Counted from the first letter of the stretch, positions 27,629 through 37,430 are shown. The stretch is 64,000 nt of DNA from TMED23 sp964566055 (GCA_964566055.1 CAZMHI010000005.1:54884-118883); one strand, 5' to 3'. Notes: generated from the sequence alone by a model not told the origin. Program-made: numbers and translations.

Positions 27629-28093
27629 ATGCGATTAGCCCTATTTGAGCCGGATATTCCCCAAAATACCGGGACGATCCTGCGTTTAGCCGCCTGTTTT
27701 GGTATTGGCGTCGACGTTATAGAGCCTTGTGGTTTTGTCTTTAGTGACCGCCGGTTAAAGCGCGCTGGAATGGATTATCTCGATCAGGTTGAACTGACCA
27801 AACACGACTCCTGGGCTAAATTCAGCGAATATAATGCAGCCAGTGGGGCGGCTGCACGAATCGTGTTGCTCACCACCAGAGCCGACTTAGTCTATACGGA
27901 CTTCAACTTTCAACCGGCGGATATTTTACTGCTGGGCCGGGAAAGCGCCGGCGTGCCGGACAACGTCCACGCTTCGGTAGATGCCAGCATCGTCGTACCA
28001 ATGTCTCCGGAAATGCGTAGCCTCAATATTGCAGTATCTGCAGCCATGGTGTTAGGCGAAGCGTTGCGCCAGACCGATGGCTTTCCCGACTAG
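27629..28093 (+). CDS. trmL: tRNA (cytidine(34)-2'-O)-methyltransferase
   Basis: SPOUT-fold enzyme that methylates the ribose of the wobble base in tRNA-Leu species. The 154-residue protein has the N-terminal EPDIPQNTGTILR motif, LLGRESAGVP (motif 2), and RSLNIAVSAAMVLGEALRQ, which form the knotted SAM pocket. It is divergent from petA, as in related genomes. Its stop overlaps the convergent gene at 28090 by 4 bases. Confidence 0.95.
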   Translation: MRLALFEPDIPQNTGTILRLAACFGIGVDVIEPCGFVFSDRRLKRAGMDYLDQVELTKHDSWAKFSEYNAASGAAARIVLLTTRADLVYTDFNFQPADILLLGRESAGVPDNVHASVDASIVVPMSPEMRSLNIAVSAAMVLGEALRQTDGFPD

Positions 28094-28509
28094 AATTTTA
28101 TTTCGAAGTCATCAGGAATATCGAGCCAATTTTTGGCCTCGGAAATATCTCTAAAGGGCATTCGTTTAACTGATTCTGTTTCCAGCAACGTCGTCCATTG
28201 CCGACTATGGCCCCAAGACCCCTCTTTTCCCATATAATAAGCTATTTTACAGGGAGATATTTTTTCATTAATTGCCTCAATCAATGCTGCTGTACTTTTC
28301 ATGTATTTGTAATTTACTTTTTTCTGATTGAGATTTTGAGCATCCATATAGAAATTATAACCAACCTGATACTCTGGTGAAGCCAATATATTCTGGTAGT
28401 TTTCAACTATTTTTTCTATGGAAAAAATACCGGAAAATCGAATGAAGACACACCGTAATTCCGCATTAATATTAAATTCTGATAGCATTTCTTCCATGGT
28501 GGACAGCAT
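28090..28509 (-). CDS. Small protein of unknown function, possibly STAS/SpoIIAA-like
   Basis: A 139-residue soluble protein with no signal or membrane segment. It ends in a DISEAKNWLDIPDDFEI segment that resembles the DAKEWLGIPTDYEI end of the protein at 41504, and the two share a scattered pattern over the whole length. The A-x-x-WL ending is common in SpoIIAA/STAS-like proteins, but I would call that only a weak clue. Base composition is AT-rich relative to trmL. No function is claimed. Confidence 0.6.
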   Translation of the reverse strand: MLSTMEEMLSEFNINAELRCVFIRFSGIFSIEKIVENYQNILASPEYQVGYNFYMDAQNLNQKKVNYKYMKSTAALIEAINEKISPCKIAYYMGKEGSWGHSRQWTTLLETESVKRMPFRDISEAKNWLDIPDDFEIKF

Positions 28510-28620
28510 ATAGTTTTATGTATTTTTTTTAAACTAGAAATAAGTCGAAATAAATTAGCTAAATATAGTGATATATAAATTGCCCGCTCTAAGGATTACT
28601 TGGTTGCGAGAATCTCTTAA

Positions 28621-28962
28621 TTACAAATAATTTTCATCGTCGCTGCCGAAGAGTTTTTCGACATATGAGAGCTCGCTGCGGAGACCTTGGCGGCCGATCA
28701 ATTTGGTTTGAGCACCGGGCGGCAGATCTGTAAAAGCGATGACGCCTTTGCCGATGAGGACTTCAATCAAATCCTCGGTAACGCGGGCGAGTGATAAATC
28801 GGCTTGCAGCCATTCATCATTTTTGATGATTTCCTGAACATCCACACCCATAAATTCCATGAGTTCATCGCTACCGGCAGGAACTTCTTCATTGGCTCCG
28901 TTTTCCGGCCCAGCGAAGACGGCTTCAATAAATCCATCGGCGTTGCGTCTGACAAAAGGCAT
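28621..28962 (-). CDS. Conserved small hypothetical protein (tryptophan-synthase-beta-like naming family)
   Basis: A 113-residue acidic protein. The opening MPFVRRNADGFIEAVF and the segment VTEDLIEVLIGKGVIAFTDLPPGAQTKL match a small family found in many proteobacteria that is annotated, I believe misleadingly, as similar to tryptophan synthase beta. It has no catalytic motif that I can see, and no pyridoxal Lys site. It lies between two minus-strand genes with 85 bases to the envelope operon. Confidence 0.7.
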   Translation of the reverse strand: MPFVRRNADGFIEAVFAGPENGANEEVPAGSDELMEFMGVDVQEIIKNDEWLQADLSLARVTEDLIEVLIGKGVIAFTDLPPGAQTKLIGRQGLRSELSYVEKLFGSDDENYL

Positions 28963-29047
28963 GCCTGTTCAATTCCTATTTGTTTTTCCTGATTTACTAT
29001 AACCCGATTTTTGCGCCGAGGTAAACGCGGGCATTCCCTAGCAAATT

Positions 29048-31120
29048 CTACTGACCCTCCCGCCACCAGGACAACATGACGCCACCGGCGACGAGTAAGA
29101 GGAACAAAAGCGCTGGAAAAAGCGGCACTTGGCGCACGCCAGTCACCGTATAGGCGCCATTATTGACCATACCGAACCAGCCGTTACCGGCACCACTACG
29201 GCCCGGCTTGGTGCGCCGGAAATCCGGCAGGCCTTCTGAAATCCAGGCAATGCCGCCACCGCTGGCTTTCACCAAAGGCTGAATTTTTTCCGGCGAGGCG
29301 CGAAGATCGGAAAGCTCCGGCGGGTTCAACTTGCCAACAGCCGCCAAGGTGTCGCGGCGGCCATCCTCAATTTTATAAAGCCCGGTTTCCTCGGCTGTAA
29401 CAGTGACTGTGGCAGCTCCGGTTTTACCTTCCTGAAGTTTTAGAACTGTCTTTTTACCAGAAGGTGCGGTCAGTGTGATCGGCGGAAGTGCGGGGTCGAG
29501 CGAACGCCGTTCAATGGTTAATTCCTTGCCGTCGACTTTTGCGCGCAGATCCTCTTCTTCGAGATCAGGTTCTTTCATCAGCCAATGGGCAAGCCGGCGC
29601 AATAACTCGGCATGGGGTCCACCGCCATCATAGCCGCGCGCCCAGAGCCAGATCTGGTCACTCATAAATTGCGCCACCCTGCCCTCACCAACTCGGTCCA
29701 AAATCAGCAACGGCTTGTCTTCGGCCCCGTTAAGCAGCGTATGGCCCTGGCGCGGCACTGCATCAATTTGACGGAACCAGCGTCCCCACTTTACCTTTTT
29801 GCCGTTTGAACCTGGCAGACCACCCGTCACCGGATGGCGGCGGCCTTTTGCGGTTAATTTGGCGCGAAAACCATTTTCAATGACGGGACCCGACGGCTCA
29901 CCCGGTAATATTTTGCCCAAAGGCGTGTGGTACAAGCTGCGCACACCGGCAAAGTCTGGTCCTACTGCCGCCAGTACTGCCCCGCCTTTTTGCACATATT
30001 GCTCAATGTTCTGGAAATAATTCGGCGGCAACACAAAGCGGATGACATAGCGGTCAAAGACGATCAGATCAAATTCATGCAGTTTGATTTCAAACAATTC
30101 ACGGATTGGAAACGAAATCAGCGCCAATTCGTTTAAAGGCGTGAAATCATTTTTCTCTGGCGGACGCAAAATCGTAAAATGCACCAAATCAACCGAGGGA
30201 TCAGATTTCAGCAAATTGCGCCAGGTCCGCTCACCTAAATGCGGCTGGCCTGAGACCAACAGCACCCGCAAGCGATCACGCACACCATTGACGGTAATGA
30301 CAGCCCGGTTGTTGGCGAGCGATAATTCGCGCGCCATTTTCTGAACTTCCATTTCGATGATGGTAGCCCCGCCATGATCCACCGGTACTGTAATGGTTTT
30401 GCTGCGGCCAATTGGTACTGTCGTATTGATGACTTTCTTGCCATCGATTTTAAGCTGTAGCGCGGCCCTGCCTGCCGAGGCCGATTTCTTGGGATTGTCA
30501 TCAACGCGCACCCGGATTTTAACTTCTTTGCCGACAATGCCATAAGCCGGTGCACGCTCAACTACCAGACGACGATCCCGTTCATCTGGTTGGCCGGTAA
30601 GTAAAAGATGCAGCGGACGTTCAAACTTCTGATCTTCTGCACTTGGTGTATCATGCACCTGTCCATCAGTGATCACGACAGCGCCGGCAAAGCGGCCTTT
30701 CGGCAAATCAGCCAGCGCCCGGTTCAACTCATTAAAAACTTGGGTGCCGTCATCGGTTTCCTGACCACGCACAACACGAAGCTGCAGATTTTTGTATGCT
30801 GCCAGTTTCTCCTGCACATGTTTGAGCGCGGCTTTTAGTTGCGCCCGCCGCTCACCGGTATTTTGGCTTGAGGATTCATCCACTGCAACAAGGGCGATAT
30901 CCGGCTGTGGTGTCCGATTTTCGCTCTCTAAATGAGGATTAAAGAGCGCCAGGACAAGAATGCCCAACGCCGCCATACGCATAAACGAGCCGCGTGCACC
31001 TCTGAAAACACCAAACACCAACAGCAGTAAAATCAAGCCAGCCAGCACAGCAATTATCTGCCACGGCACCAGGGGTGAGAAACCGATGCCGGTGAGGCCG
31101 ATGCCGCTGAACATGCTCAT
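29048..31120 (-). CDS. Membrane protein of a MoxR/BatA-type envelope operon
   Basis: A 690-residue protein, last gene of a four-gene operon. Two N-terminal membrane segments (about residues 15-35 and 48-62) precede a long extracytoplasmic part. A VAVDESSSQ segment near residue 79 resembles the start of a von Willebrand A domain. The middle (VLLVSGQPHLGERTWRNLL and the following residues) resembles a glutamine-amidotransferase-like fold. One membrane segment closes the C-terminus (about residues 668-684). In related operons this gene type is linked to envelope integrity or aerotolerance. The function is not proven. Confidence 0.75.
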   Translation of the reverse strand: MSMFSGIGLTGIGFSPLVPWQIIAVLAGLILLLLVFGVFRGARGSFMRMAALGILVLALFNPHLESENRTPQPDIALVAVDESSSQNTGERRAQLKAALKHVQEKLAAYKNLQLRVVRGQETDDGTQVFNELNRALADLPKGRFAGAVVITDGQVHDTPSAEDQKFERPLHLLLTGQPDERDRRLVVERAPAYGIVGKEVKIRVRVDDNPKKSASAGRAALQLKIDGKKVINTTVPIGRSKTITVPVDHGGATIIEMEVQKMARELSLANNRAVITVNGVRDRLRVLLVSGQPHLGERTWRNLLKSDPSVDLVHFTILRPPEKNDFTPLNELALISFPIRELFEIKLHEFDLIVFDRYVIRFVLPPNYFQNIEQYVQKGGAVLAAVGPDFAGVRSLYHTPLGKILPGEPSGPVIENGFRAKLTAKGRRHPVTGGLPGSNGKKVKWGRWFRQIDAVPRQGHTLLNGAEDKPLLILDRVGEGRVAQFMSDQIWLWARGYDGGGPHAELLRRLAHWLMKEPDLEEEDLRAKVDGKELTIERRSLDPALPPITLTAPSGKKTVLKLQEGKTGAATVTVTAEETGLYKIEDGRRDTLAAVGKLNPPELSDLRASPEKIQPLVKASGGGIAWISEGLPDFRRTKPGRSGAGNGWFGMVNNGAYTVTGVRQVPLFPALLFLLLVAGGVMLSWWREGQ

Positions 31121-33867
31121 TGCCCGAGCCTCTCAAGAATGGCCGGTAAATGCACCTGATCGGCTTTGTAATTTCCGGTCAGCACGTACATCATCAAATT
31201 AATGCCAAAGCGATAGGCCATCTCGCGCTGCCTCTCACCTCCAGGCACCACGGGGAAAAGCGGTTTTCGGGCCTCATCCATCGCCCAGGCCGCCGCCCAA
31301 TCATGACCGCCGACAATAATTGAAGACACACCATCATTGGCGCGCTCAGCGGCCTGGCTGGCCAATTGCTGGACCCAGACACGGCCACCAGTCCAGCGGC
31401 CTGGAAACTCTCTCAACAAATAATAGGCTTTGGTCAACACATGATCAGAGGGGATTGCGGTCATTGGCGGCACATCCAAATGGCGCGCGATCTCTTCAAG
31501 CCTATCGGCGCCAGCACCACCGCCGGAACTATCCCGCGTATCAAAAAAGATCGTACCGCCGCTTTTGAGGTAGCGGTTTAATTTTGCCGCTGTCGCCGGC
31601 TCGATCAGCGGCGCATCTTCAGTGACCGGCCAATAGATCATCGGATAATAGGATAACTCATCGCTTGCCGGATCGATCGCGATAGGTTTGCCCATTTCTG
31701 CTGCAGTGCGGCTATTGGCAATAAAAGCCAAACCTTCAAGGCCAGCCCGGCTGGTGTTATCGATCTGATTGTCACCCGTTTTAACATAAGCGATCCGGAT
31801 ATTGAGCGCCGGGGCAAATTCACGGTTGTCATTCGCTGGGCTGGAGTAGCCTGGTATTACGGTCTGCGCTTCAACAGAGGTAATAAACAATGGCGTTAGC
31901 ATGAGAGCAAGCAGCGCTGCTGTGGCCCGGTTAAAGGTAAAGAACCCGCGCAAAGCAAAACTCGCAATAATATCAAGCAACGCCAAGAATAGTGCTGCGA
32001 TCAACAGGTGCCCCCGGAAATCTTGTTCCCGGGTTTCCTGATAACTGTCGCGGGTCACAACTGCACCGAGATCTCCCAATGGTGTCAGATGCGTGATTGA
32101 GGGCGATAAATTAAAGGCGCGGCGGGCGGTCTCATCGCCATAAAAGCCCGGAGGGTGCTGGGGCCCGGCTTTACCGCTCAGAAAATCACTGCCTTTCATA
32201 GCCAAGGCACCTGGGCGCGGATCTGTCAGACGGCCAAAGCCATCGATTGATTGCACCGGTTTGAGCAGCCGTTCGCTGGCCTCACCGACCACGCCGCGGC
32301 TCAGTTGCACAAGATTTTGCAGCATACCAACAAAAAGACCAGATAGAGGCAGATTTGACCAGTTTGGGCTGGCCGTAATATGGAAAAATACCAGCCAGCC
32401 ATCGCCGCGTTTCTCAGCTGTTACCAACGGCGTGCCATCGGTGAGCCGGGCCCAGGTTCTCTCCGGCAGATCGACGGTTGGCTGCGCCAGGACTTGACGG
32501 CGGATACGCACATCTTTCGGGATCACCAGCCCAGCAAAGGGGCTATTTTCGCTGAAAGCAGCGAGAGCAGCTGGTTTGGACCAGGAAAGTGCGCCGCCCA
32601 AATCCCGATTTCCTTTACGCAACCGCACCGGCAACATCGGTTTTTTCTCTGCCGACAATCGCGGTCCGGCAAAACGAAGCGCAATACCCCCCAGCTTGAT
32701 CCAGCGCAGTAGCTGATCATTTTGTTTTTTGGTCATCTTACCGGGATCAGCAAGTACAATCATGGCAAGGTCGCGCTTAAACAATTCAGCCATGGTGCCG
32801 AGCCGTACTTCGGTGAAAGGGTCGAGCGCTTTATCGAGATAAAAAAGATTATCCAGCAAAGGCTGACTGCTGCTGCGTTTGCGATTTGAAATCAGACCGA
32901 CCGGCCTACGGCGCCAGCGCTCGTCAACCAGCACTGTCGAGCCGGCGGAATTAAAGTTTTCAATTTCAATGACCGTAACCTTATTTCTAATTTCTGCAGG
33001 CAGGACGAGCTTTAATTTGGCCTCCGTCTCACCCGGGGCAAAATTCAGTGGCTGTCTGGTCAGCACATTACCATCGTCACCCCGCACCCGGACACTCAAT
33101 GAAGCGGTGACCGAACTGGCTGCCCTCTTGGCTGAAACTGTCAAACCGTCACGCTCGGACACGGGCGGCAACAGGAGCGGCGGCAGGGCACCGGCGCTAT
33201 CGGACAGCACCGTCACCGGACCCATTTTTTCGAGTGCAGCAGCAAACTCTGCTACATCGCTGCCATCCGGCTTGTCATTGAGGCCATTACTGAGCCAGAT
33301 AATTTGTGGGCTGCCATCAACTTTAAGCTCGTTCAATATCGAGATTGCGGCGATGCGGTTGACCGGCCAGGGCTTGGGCTGAAGCGCTCCCAACAATTGA
33401 CGGGCTGCATCAGCTGTCAGCAGAGATTCCATGGCGCGGGTCTGATCGGCAGTCCCGGGGGCTGTGGTGATAACGGCCACGGCACGGTTTTGACGTTCGG
33501 CCTGATCCATCAAATTGGCAAAGGCCGTTTGGCGTTTATTCCAGTGCCGGGCCGAGGCCCAGCCATCATCGACGATTAAAATAAGCGGGCCGTCCTCAGC
33601 GATTTTATTATTGGCATTTAAAATCGGATGCGCTGCTCCAAGTATAACCAGTGTCAGCAGAAGCAATCTTAAAAGCGTCAGCCACAAAGGTGTTTTTGCC
33701 GAGCTTTCTTCGGGATTGACCAGGCGCATAACGAGCCGGATGGCCGGGAAACGTACGCGTCTCGGGGCCGGCGGGATAACCCGCAGCAGCCACCACAATA
33801 TCGGCAAGGTGGCGAGACCCAGCAGAGCGACCGGAGCAACGAAAGATATGGCGCCAAGGGTAAACAT
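31117..33867 (-). CDS. BatA-like and DUF4159 domain membrane protein
   Basis: A 916-residue protein. The N-terminus (residues 1-90) matches the BatA/aerotolerance region, with two membrane segments at about 5-25 and 60-80. A vWA-like segment starts at about residue 94 (LILIVDDGWASARHW). A further membrane pair lies near residues 625-665, and the C-terminal region (NIRIAYVKTGDNQIDNTSRAGLEGLAFI) is DUF4159. It overlaps the gene at 29048 by 4 bases and follows the DUF58 gene by 2. Its partners suggest a MoxR-chaperoned envelope complex. Confidence 0.85.
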   Translation of the reverse strand: MFTLGAISFVAPVALLGLATLPILWWLLRVIPPAPRRVRFPAIRLVMRLVNPEESSAKTPLWLTLLRLLLLTLVILGAAHPILNANNKIAEDGPLILIVDDGWASARHWNKRQTAFANLMDQAERQNRAVAVITTAPGTADQTRAMESLLTADAARQLLGALQPKPWPVNRIAAISILNELKVDGSPQIIWLSNGLNDKPDGSDVAEFAAALEKMGPVTVLSDSAGALPPLLLPPVSERDGLTVSAKRAASSVTASLSVRVRGDDGNVLTRQPLNFAPGETEAKLKLVLPAEIRNKVTVIEIENFNSAGSTVLVDERWRRRPVGLISNRKRSSSQPLLDNLFYLDKALDPFTEVRLGTMAELFKRDLAMIVLADPGKMTKKQNDQLLRWIKLGGIALRFAGPRLSAEKKPMLPVRLRKGNRDLGGALSWSKPAALAAFSENSPFAGLVIPKDVRIRRQVLAQPTVDLPERTWARLTDGTPLVTAEKRGDGWLVFFHITASPNWSNLPLSGLFVGMLQNLVQLSRGVVGEASERLLKPVQSIDGFGRLTDPRPGALAMKGSDFLSGKAGPQHPPGFYGDETARRAFNLSPSITHLTPLGDLGAVVTRDSYQETREQDFRGHLLIAALFLALLDIIASFALRGFFTFNRATAALLALMLTPLFITSVEAQTVIPGYSSPANDNREFAPALNIRIAYVKTGDNQIDNTSRAGLEGLAFIANSRTAAEMGKPIAIDPASDELSYYPMIYWPVTEDAPLIEPATAAKLNRYLKSGGTIFFDTRDSSGGGAGADRLEEIARHLDVPPMTAIPSDHVLTKAYYLLREFPGRWTGGRVWVQQLASQAAERANDGVSSIIVGGHDWAAAWAMDEARKPLFPVVPGGERQREMAYRFGINLMMYVLTGNYKADQVHLPAILERLGQ

Positions 33868-33869
33868 GA

Positions 33870-34775
33870 CTAATTAACCCCCGTCCATTCTGTGGTTGCT
33901 GTCAAAGCGACGTAGAGCTTTAACAAGGTTGCTTCCAGCGATTGATCCGTCGTGTGAATACCAAAACCCCATCCGGCGGTCCGGGCGATAGCCTCTAAGC
34001 CCCGCCTCTGCGCCGCCATTTCCGTTTTATAGTCATCGCGCACCCCTTCAACCCGTCCAATCAGGGCGTTGCCTTCATTTTCGGTGCCTTCAAAGCGGGT
34101 GCGCCCGCCAAAAGGCAGACTTTGCTCCGCCGGATCAAGTATCTGCAAAATATAGCCATCGACGCCCCGGTCTGAGAACACCCCAACTGCCCGGTTGATT
34201 TCATCCAAAGGTTCGAGAAAATCGCTGATCATGACCACCCGGCCATGTTTCGGTACCTGTTCATAAGGTGGCAAGCTGCTGGTATGTTCCTTGGGATCAT
34301 GTTCCCGGTCATCAAGAGCTGCAGCCAGGATATTGAGCGCCATGCGCCCGGTCGAAGGGATAGTCCCGCGGCCCAAGGGAGCAATATGTTCACCGCCTCT
34401 GACCAGTAGTGAAGCCAAAGCCAAAGTGATTAAATCCGCGTGTTCAACTTTGGTTGGCAATTTTTTTGTCGATTGATACTGCATCGACGGTGAAGCATCA
34501 CTCCAGAGCCAAACGCTTTGAGCCGCCTCCCACTCGGTTTCCCGCAAATAGACGCTGTCTGATCGGGCCGAGCGCCTCCAATCGATATGCTGGATGGGAT
34601 CACCACGTTCGTAGTGGCGGAACTGCCAGAAGGTCTCACCCTGACCAACCCGGCGGCGGCCATGCACCCCTTGCGCCACTGTCGCCGCTACCCGCTCAGC
34701 CGCCACCATTAAAGGCGGCAGATTTGCAGCCAGTAGTTCAGCGCGGTGATGAAGCTCGGCGAGTGATGTCGTCAT
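33870..34775 (-). CDS. DUF58 domain protein
   Basis: A 301-residue soluble protein. The family signature is clear: FRHYERGDPIQHIDWRRSARSD near residue 50, followed by a vWA-like core with WLWSDASPSM. DUF58 proteins accompany MoxR ATPases and are thought to be folded or assembled with their help. It follows the MoxR gene by 11 bases and precedes the BatA-like gene by 2. Confidence 0.93.
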   Translation of the reverse strand: MTTSLAELHHRAELLAANLPPLMVAAERVAATVAQGVHGRRRVGQGETFWQFRHYERGDPIQHIDWRRSARSDSVYLRETEWEAAQSVWLWSDASPSMQYQSTKKLPTKVEHADLITLALASLLVRGGEHIAPLGRGTIPSTGRMALNILAAALDDREHDPKEHTSSLPPYEQVPKHGRVVMISDFLEPLDEINRAVGVFSDRGVDGYILQILDPAEQSLPFGGRTRFEGTENEGNALIGRVEGVRDDYKTEMAAQRRGLEAIARTAGWGFGIHTTDQSLEATLLKLYVALTATTEWTGVN

Positions 34776-34786
34776 ACTGAGTAATT

Positions 34787-35821
34787 TTATCCAATTCTAC
34801 TGGCGAGTTTATCGATAACTTTCTCCAAGGTGACACCTTCGGCGCGGGCGGCGAAGTTCAAGGCCATGCGGTGCCTCAGTACGGGTTGCGCCAAAGCCAG
34901 CACATCGTCAATTGACGGCGCCAAACGTCCCTGAATAACAGCGCGGCCACGCACGGCCAGCATCAGCGCCTGACTGGCGCGGGGGCCTGGGCCCCAGGCA
35001 ACATGTTCTATAACTTCCGGGATATCGGACGAGGTCGGACGGCCCGAACGCACCATTTCCAAAATTGCCGACATCACACTATCGCCGACCGGCACATGGC
35101 GGACAATCCGCTGGGCCTGTTGTAATTGATCAGCTGAGATAACTTGAACTGGCTTTTCTTCTTCAGCACCCGTGGTCGCTGTCAGAATTTCGCGCTCCGC
35201 CGTCAGCTGCGGATAATCAATGTTCACTTGCATTAAAAAGCGATCCAGCTGAGCTTCCGGCAGTGGGTAGGTGCCTTCTTGTTCGAGCGGGTTCTGAGTT
35301 GCCAGGACATGAAACGGCGCCGGCAGATCGTGATAATGACCAGCCACCGAGACACGGCGTTCCTGCATCGCCTGTAACAATGCTGACTGAGTGCGCGGGC
35401 TGGCCCGGTTGATCTCATCGGCCATCAAGAGCTGACAAAAGACCGGCCCCTGAATAAAACGGAACGAGCGCTTACCGCTGTCAGCTTCTTCCAGCACTTC
35501 CGAGCCCAATATATCAGCCGGCATGAGATCGGGGGTAAATTGCACCCGGCGCTCATCAAGCCCTAAGACCGTGCCGAGGGTTTCCACTAATCTCGTTTTA
35601 CCGAGACCGGGCACACCGATCAGCAAGACGTGACCACCGGCGAGCAACGTGATAAGAGTTTCTTCGACGACAGGTTGTTGGCCGAAGATAATGCGGCCAA
35701 TCGCACCCTGAACTTTGGCAAAGGTTTTACTGATGCCTTCGAGTTCGTCGATGACGTCATTAGAGTTTGAACTGCCACTTGAATTTTCTGGAGCTTCGTT
35801 TGGAACAGCAGCGTCAGTCAA
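34787..35821 (-). CDS. MoxR-family AAA+ ATPase
   Basis: A 344-residue AAA+ ATPase thought to act as a chaperone for vWA-domain partners. Walker A is GVPGLGKTRLVE, Walker B is LLMADEINRA, and sensor 1 lies in ATQNPLEQEGTYPLPEAQLDR. It starts the operon with DUF58, the BatA-like gene and the gene at 29048. The N-terminus has a short Ser/Asn-rich tail before the ATPase domain. Confidence 0.96.
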   Translation of the reverse strand: MTDAAVPNEAPENSSGSSNSNDVIDELEGISKTFAKVQGAIGRIIFGQQPVVEETLITLLAGGHVLLIGVPGLGKTRLVETLGTVLGLDERRVQFTPDLMPADILGSEVLEEADSGKRSFRFIQGPVFCQLLMADEINRASPRTQSALLQAMQERRVSVAGHYHDLPAPFHVLATQNPLEQEGTYPLPEAQLDRFLMQVNIDYPQLTAEREILTATTGAEEEKPVQVISADQLQQAQRIVRHVPVGDSVMSAILEMVRSGRPTSSDIPEVIEHVAWGPGPRASQALMLAVRGRAVIQGRLAPSIDDVLALAQPVLRHRMALNFAARAEGVTLEKVIDKLASRIG

Positions 35822-35867
35822 TGGAATTCTCCTTAAAATCTAGAGTCACGCTTACGCGATACGTCAA

Positions 35868-36503
35868 ATGAACAAAAAAAAACTTGGTACTTTAAGTTCC
35901 CTATCCGGCCTATTTGGCCAGACTGATTTTTCACCTGGCGCAACCAAAACGCCAGACCAGCATGATTCCGTCGAATTGGCCGAAGGTCAAACCCTATGCG
36001 GAGAATTAGACATTCGCATCAACCGGGACGGTCTATGGTTTTACCACGGTACCCCCATAGGCCGCAAAGAACTCGTGAAGTTATTTGCTTCTGTCCTGGA
36101 GCGGGACGACACCGGCAGATTTTGGCTGAATACCCCAGCTGAAAAGGGCGAAATCACTGTAGAAGACGTACCTTTTCAGGCCGTTGAGATGACTGTTGAG
36201 GGCGAAAAAGAACAGCAAAAACTGACATTTCGCACCAATGTTGACGATATTGTGATAGCAGATGAAGCCCATCCGATCCGAATCGAAACCGATCCTGAAA
36301 GCGGCGAACCCTCGCCTTACGTTATGGTGCGGGACGGTTTAGAGGCCCGGCTCACCCGATCCGTGTTTTACCAGTTGGTCGATCTGGGTGTTGAAATGGG
36401 GGTGGAAAAAGCGCATGGAAACGATAAATATAAAGAAATGATGTACGGCATATGGAGTAGCGGACAATTTTTTCAGATCGGCTCACTAACGGAACAAGAT
36501 TAA
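35868..36503 (+). CDS. DUF1285 domain protein
   Basis: A 211-residue protein that matches DUF1285: INRDGLWFYHGTPIGRKELVKLFASVL, a LNTPAEKGEITVEDVPF segment, and YVMVRDGLEARLTRSVFYQLV. The first 35 residues are Ser/Thr-rich and variable. It is divergent from moxR. Its stop lies upstream of a NUDIX gene whose reading frame is open almost up to this gene. No activity is known to me for the family. Confidence 0.88.
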   Translation: MNKKKLGTLSSLSGLFGQTDFSPGATKTPDQHDSVELAEGQTLCGELDIRINRDGLWFYHGTPIGRKELVKLFASVLERDDTGRFWLNTPAEKGEITVEDVPFQAVEMTVEGEKEQQKLTFRTNVDDIVIADEAHPIRIETDPESGEPSPYVMVRDGLEARLTRSVFYQLVDLGVEMGVEKAHGNDKYKEMMYGIWSSGQFFQIGSLTEQD

Positions 36504-36589
36504 GTTTAACGGAAGTCCTGACGCGCCTGGACGCGACCGCTGGTGAAATCGGCCGCCGCTCAAACGAAGCAGCCGAGCCCGAAGATCTT

Positions 36590-37126
36590 GTGCAAGAGGA
36601 ACGTAATGAGTGGATTGCCGGCGGTAAGGAACTTATCCCGGCAGCCGTTCTGGTGCCGCTGGTGGTGCGGGGAGACGGCCTAAAGGTGATGCTGACCAAA
36701 CGTACGGAACATCTCAATAATCATGCCGGCCAAATCAGTTTTCCCGGCGGGCGGGTCGATGATAGTGACCGCAATGCCCACCACACGGCGCTCAGGGAAA
36801 CCGAAGAAGAGGTTGGGCTCCATTCAAAGCATATTGAGATTGTTGGCGAGCTGGATGAATATATCGTCGGCACAGGCTACTTAGTCAATCCGATCATCGG
36901 CGTGATTGAGCCGCCCTTCGAGCTGACACCCCATGAAGGCGAAGTTGCCGAGGTGTTTGAGGCACCGCTTGAATTTCTGATCGAACCGGAAAACATAAAG
37001 CGCCATGCCCGTGAATTTGAAGGCATCAAGCGGCATTATTTTGCTATTACCTGGGAAGAGTATTTTATCTGGGGCGCCACCGCCGGCATGCTGCGCAATC
37101 TGTCTCAGAGATTACTGGCAGATTAA
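36590..37126 (+). CDS. NUDIX hydrolase, CoA pyrophosphatase type
   Basis: Hydrolyses coenzyme A or related nucleotides. The Nudix box is GRVDD-x-ALRETEEEVGL (about residues 50-76) and is complete. The 178-residue form uses GTG 36590. The frame stays open and looks coding upstream to 36461, including LTEVLTRLD, but has no ATG, GTG or TTG there, so the true start may be a rare codon. It is followed 11 bases later by the DUF6111 gene. Confidence 0.9.
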   Translation: MQEERNEWIAGGKELIPAAVLVPLVVRGDGLKVMLTKRTEHLNNHAGQISFPGGRVDDSDRNAHHTALRETEEEVGLHSKHIEIVGELDEYIVGTGYLVNPIIGVIEPPFELTPHEGEVAEVFEAPLEFLIEPENIKRHAREFEGIKRHYFAITWEEYFIWGATAGMLRNLSQRLLAD

Positions 37127-37136
37127 GGAACGGAAC

Positions 37137-37403
37137 ATGCGGATATTTCTCCATATTTTCCTGCCTCTGGTTACTCCCTTAGTGCTCTATTCGATTTGGG
37201 CAAAAATTGATGCTAATCGTAAAGGCCAGGGCCTGCCGGATTGGGAGGAAGGCCATTGGTTCTGGGTGCTGGTTATTGGCTTTGTACTCACTGCCATGTC
37301 GCTGATTTACCTGACGACTTTGGGTGACGACGTCGGTGGCCAATATCAATCTCCCCGGATGGAAGACGGCCAAGTCGTGCCGGGGCACTTTAAAAACAAG
37401 TAA
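37137..37403 (+). CDS. DUF6111 family membrane protein
   Basis: An 88-residue protein with two membrane helices (about residues 3-20 and 41-62). The pattern LPLVTPLVLYSIWA followed by W-x-x-LVIGFVL and a C-terminal Q-x-x-P-x-x-DG-x-V-x-PG segment matches the alphaproteobacterial DUF6111 family. I chose ATG 37137 because AAGGAACGG precedes it. It lies between the NUDIX and CCA genes in the same direction. Confidence 0.82.
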   Translation: MRIFLHIFLPLVTPLVLYSIWAKIDANRKGQGLPDWEEGHWFWVLVIGFVLTAMSLIYLTTLGDDVGGQYQSPRMEDGQVVPGHFKNK

Positions 37404-37430
37404 CTGAACTGTAGGCCGGTTGATTTAAAA

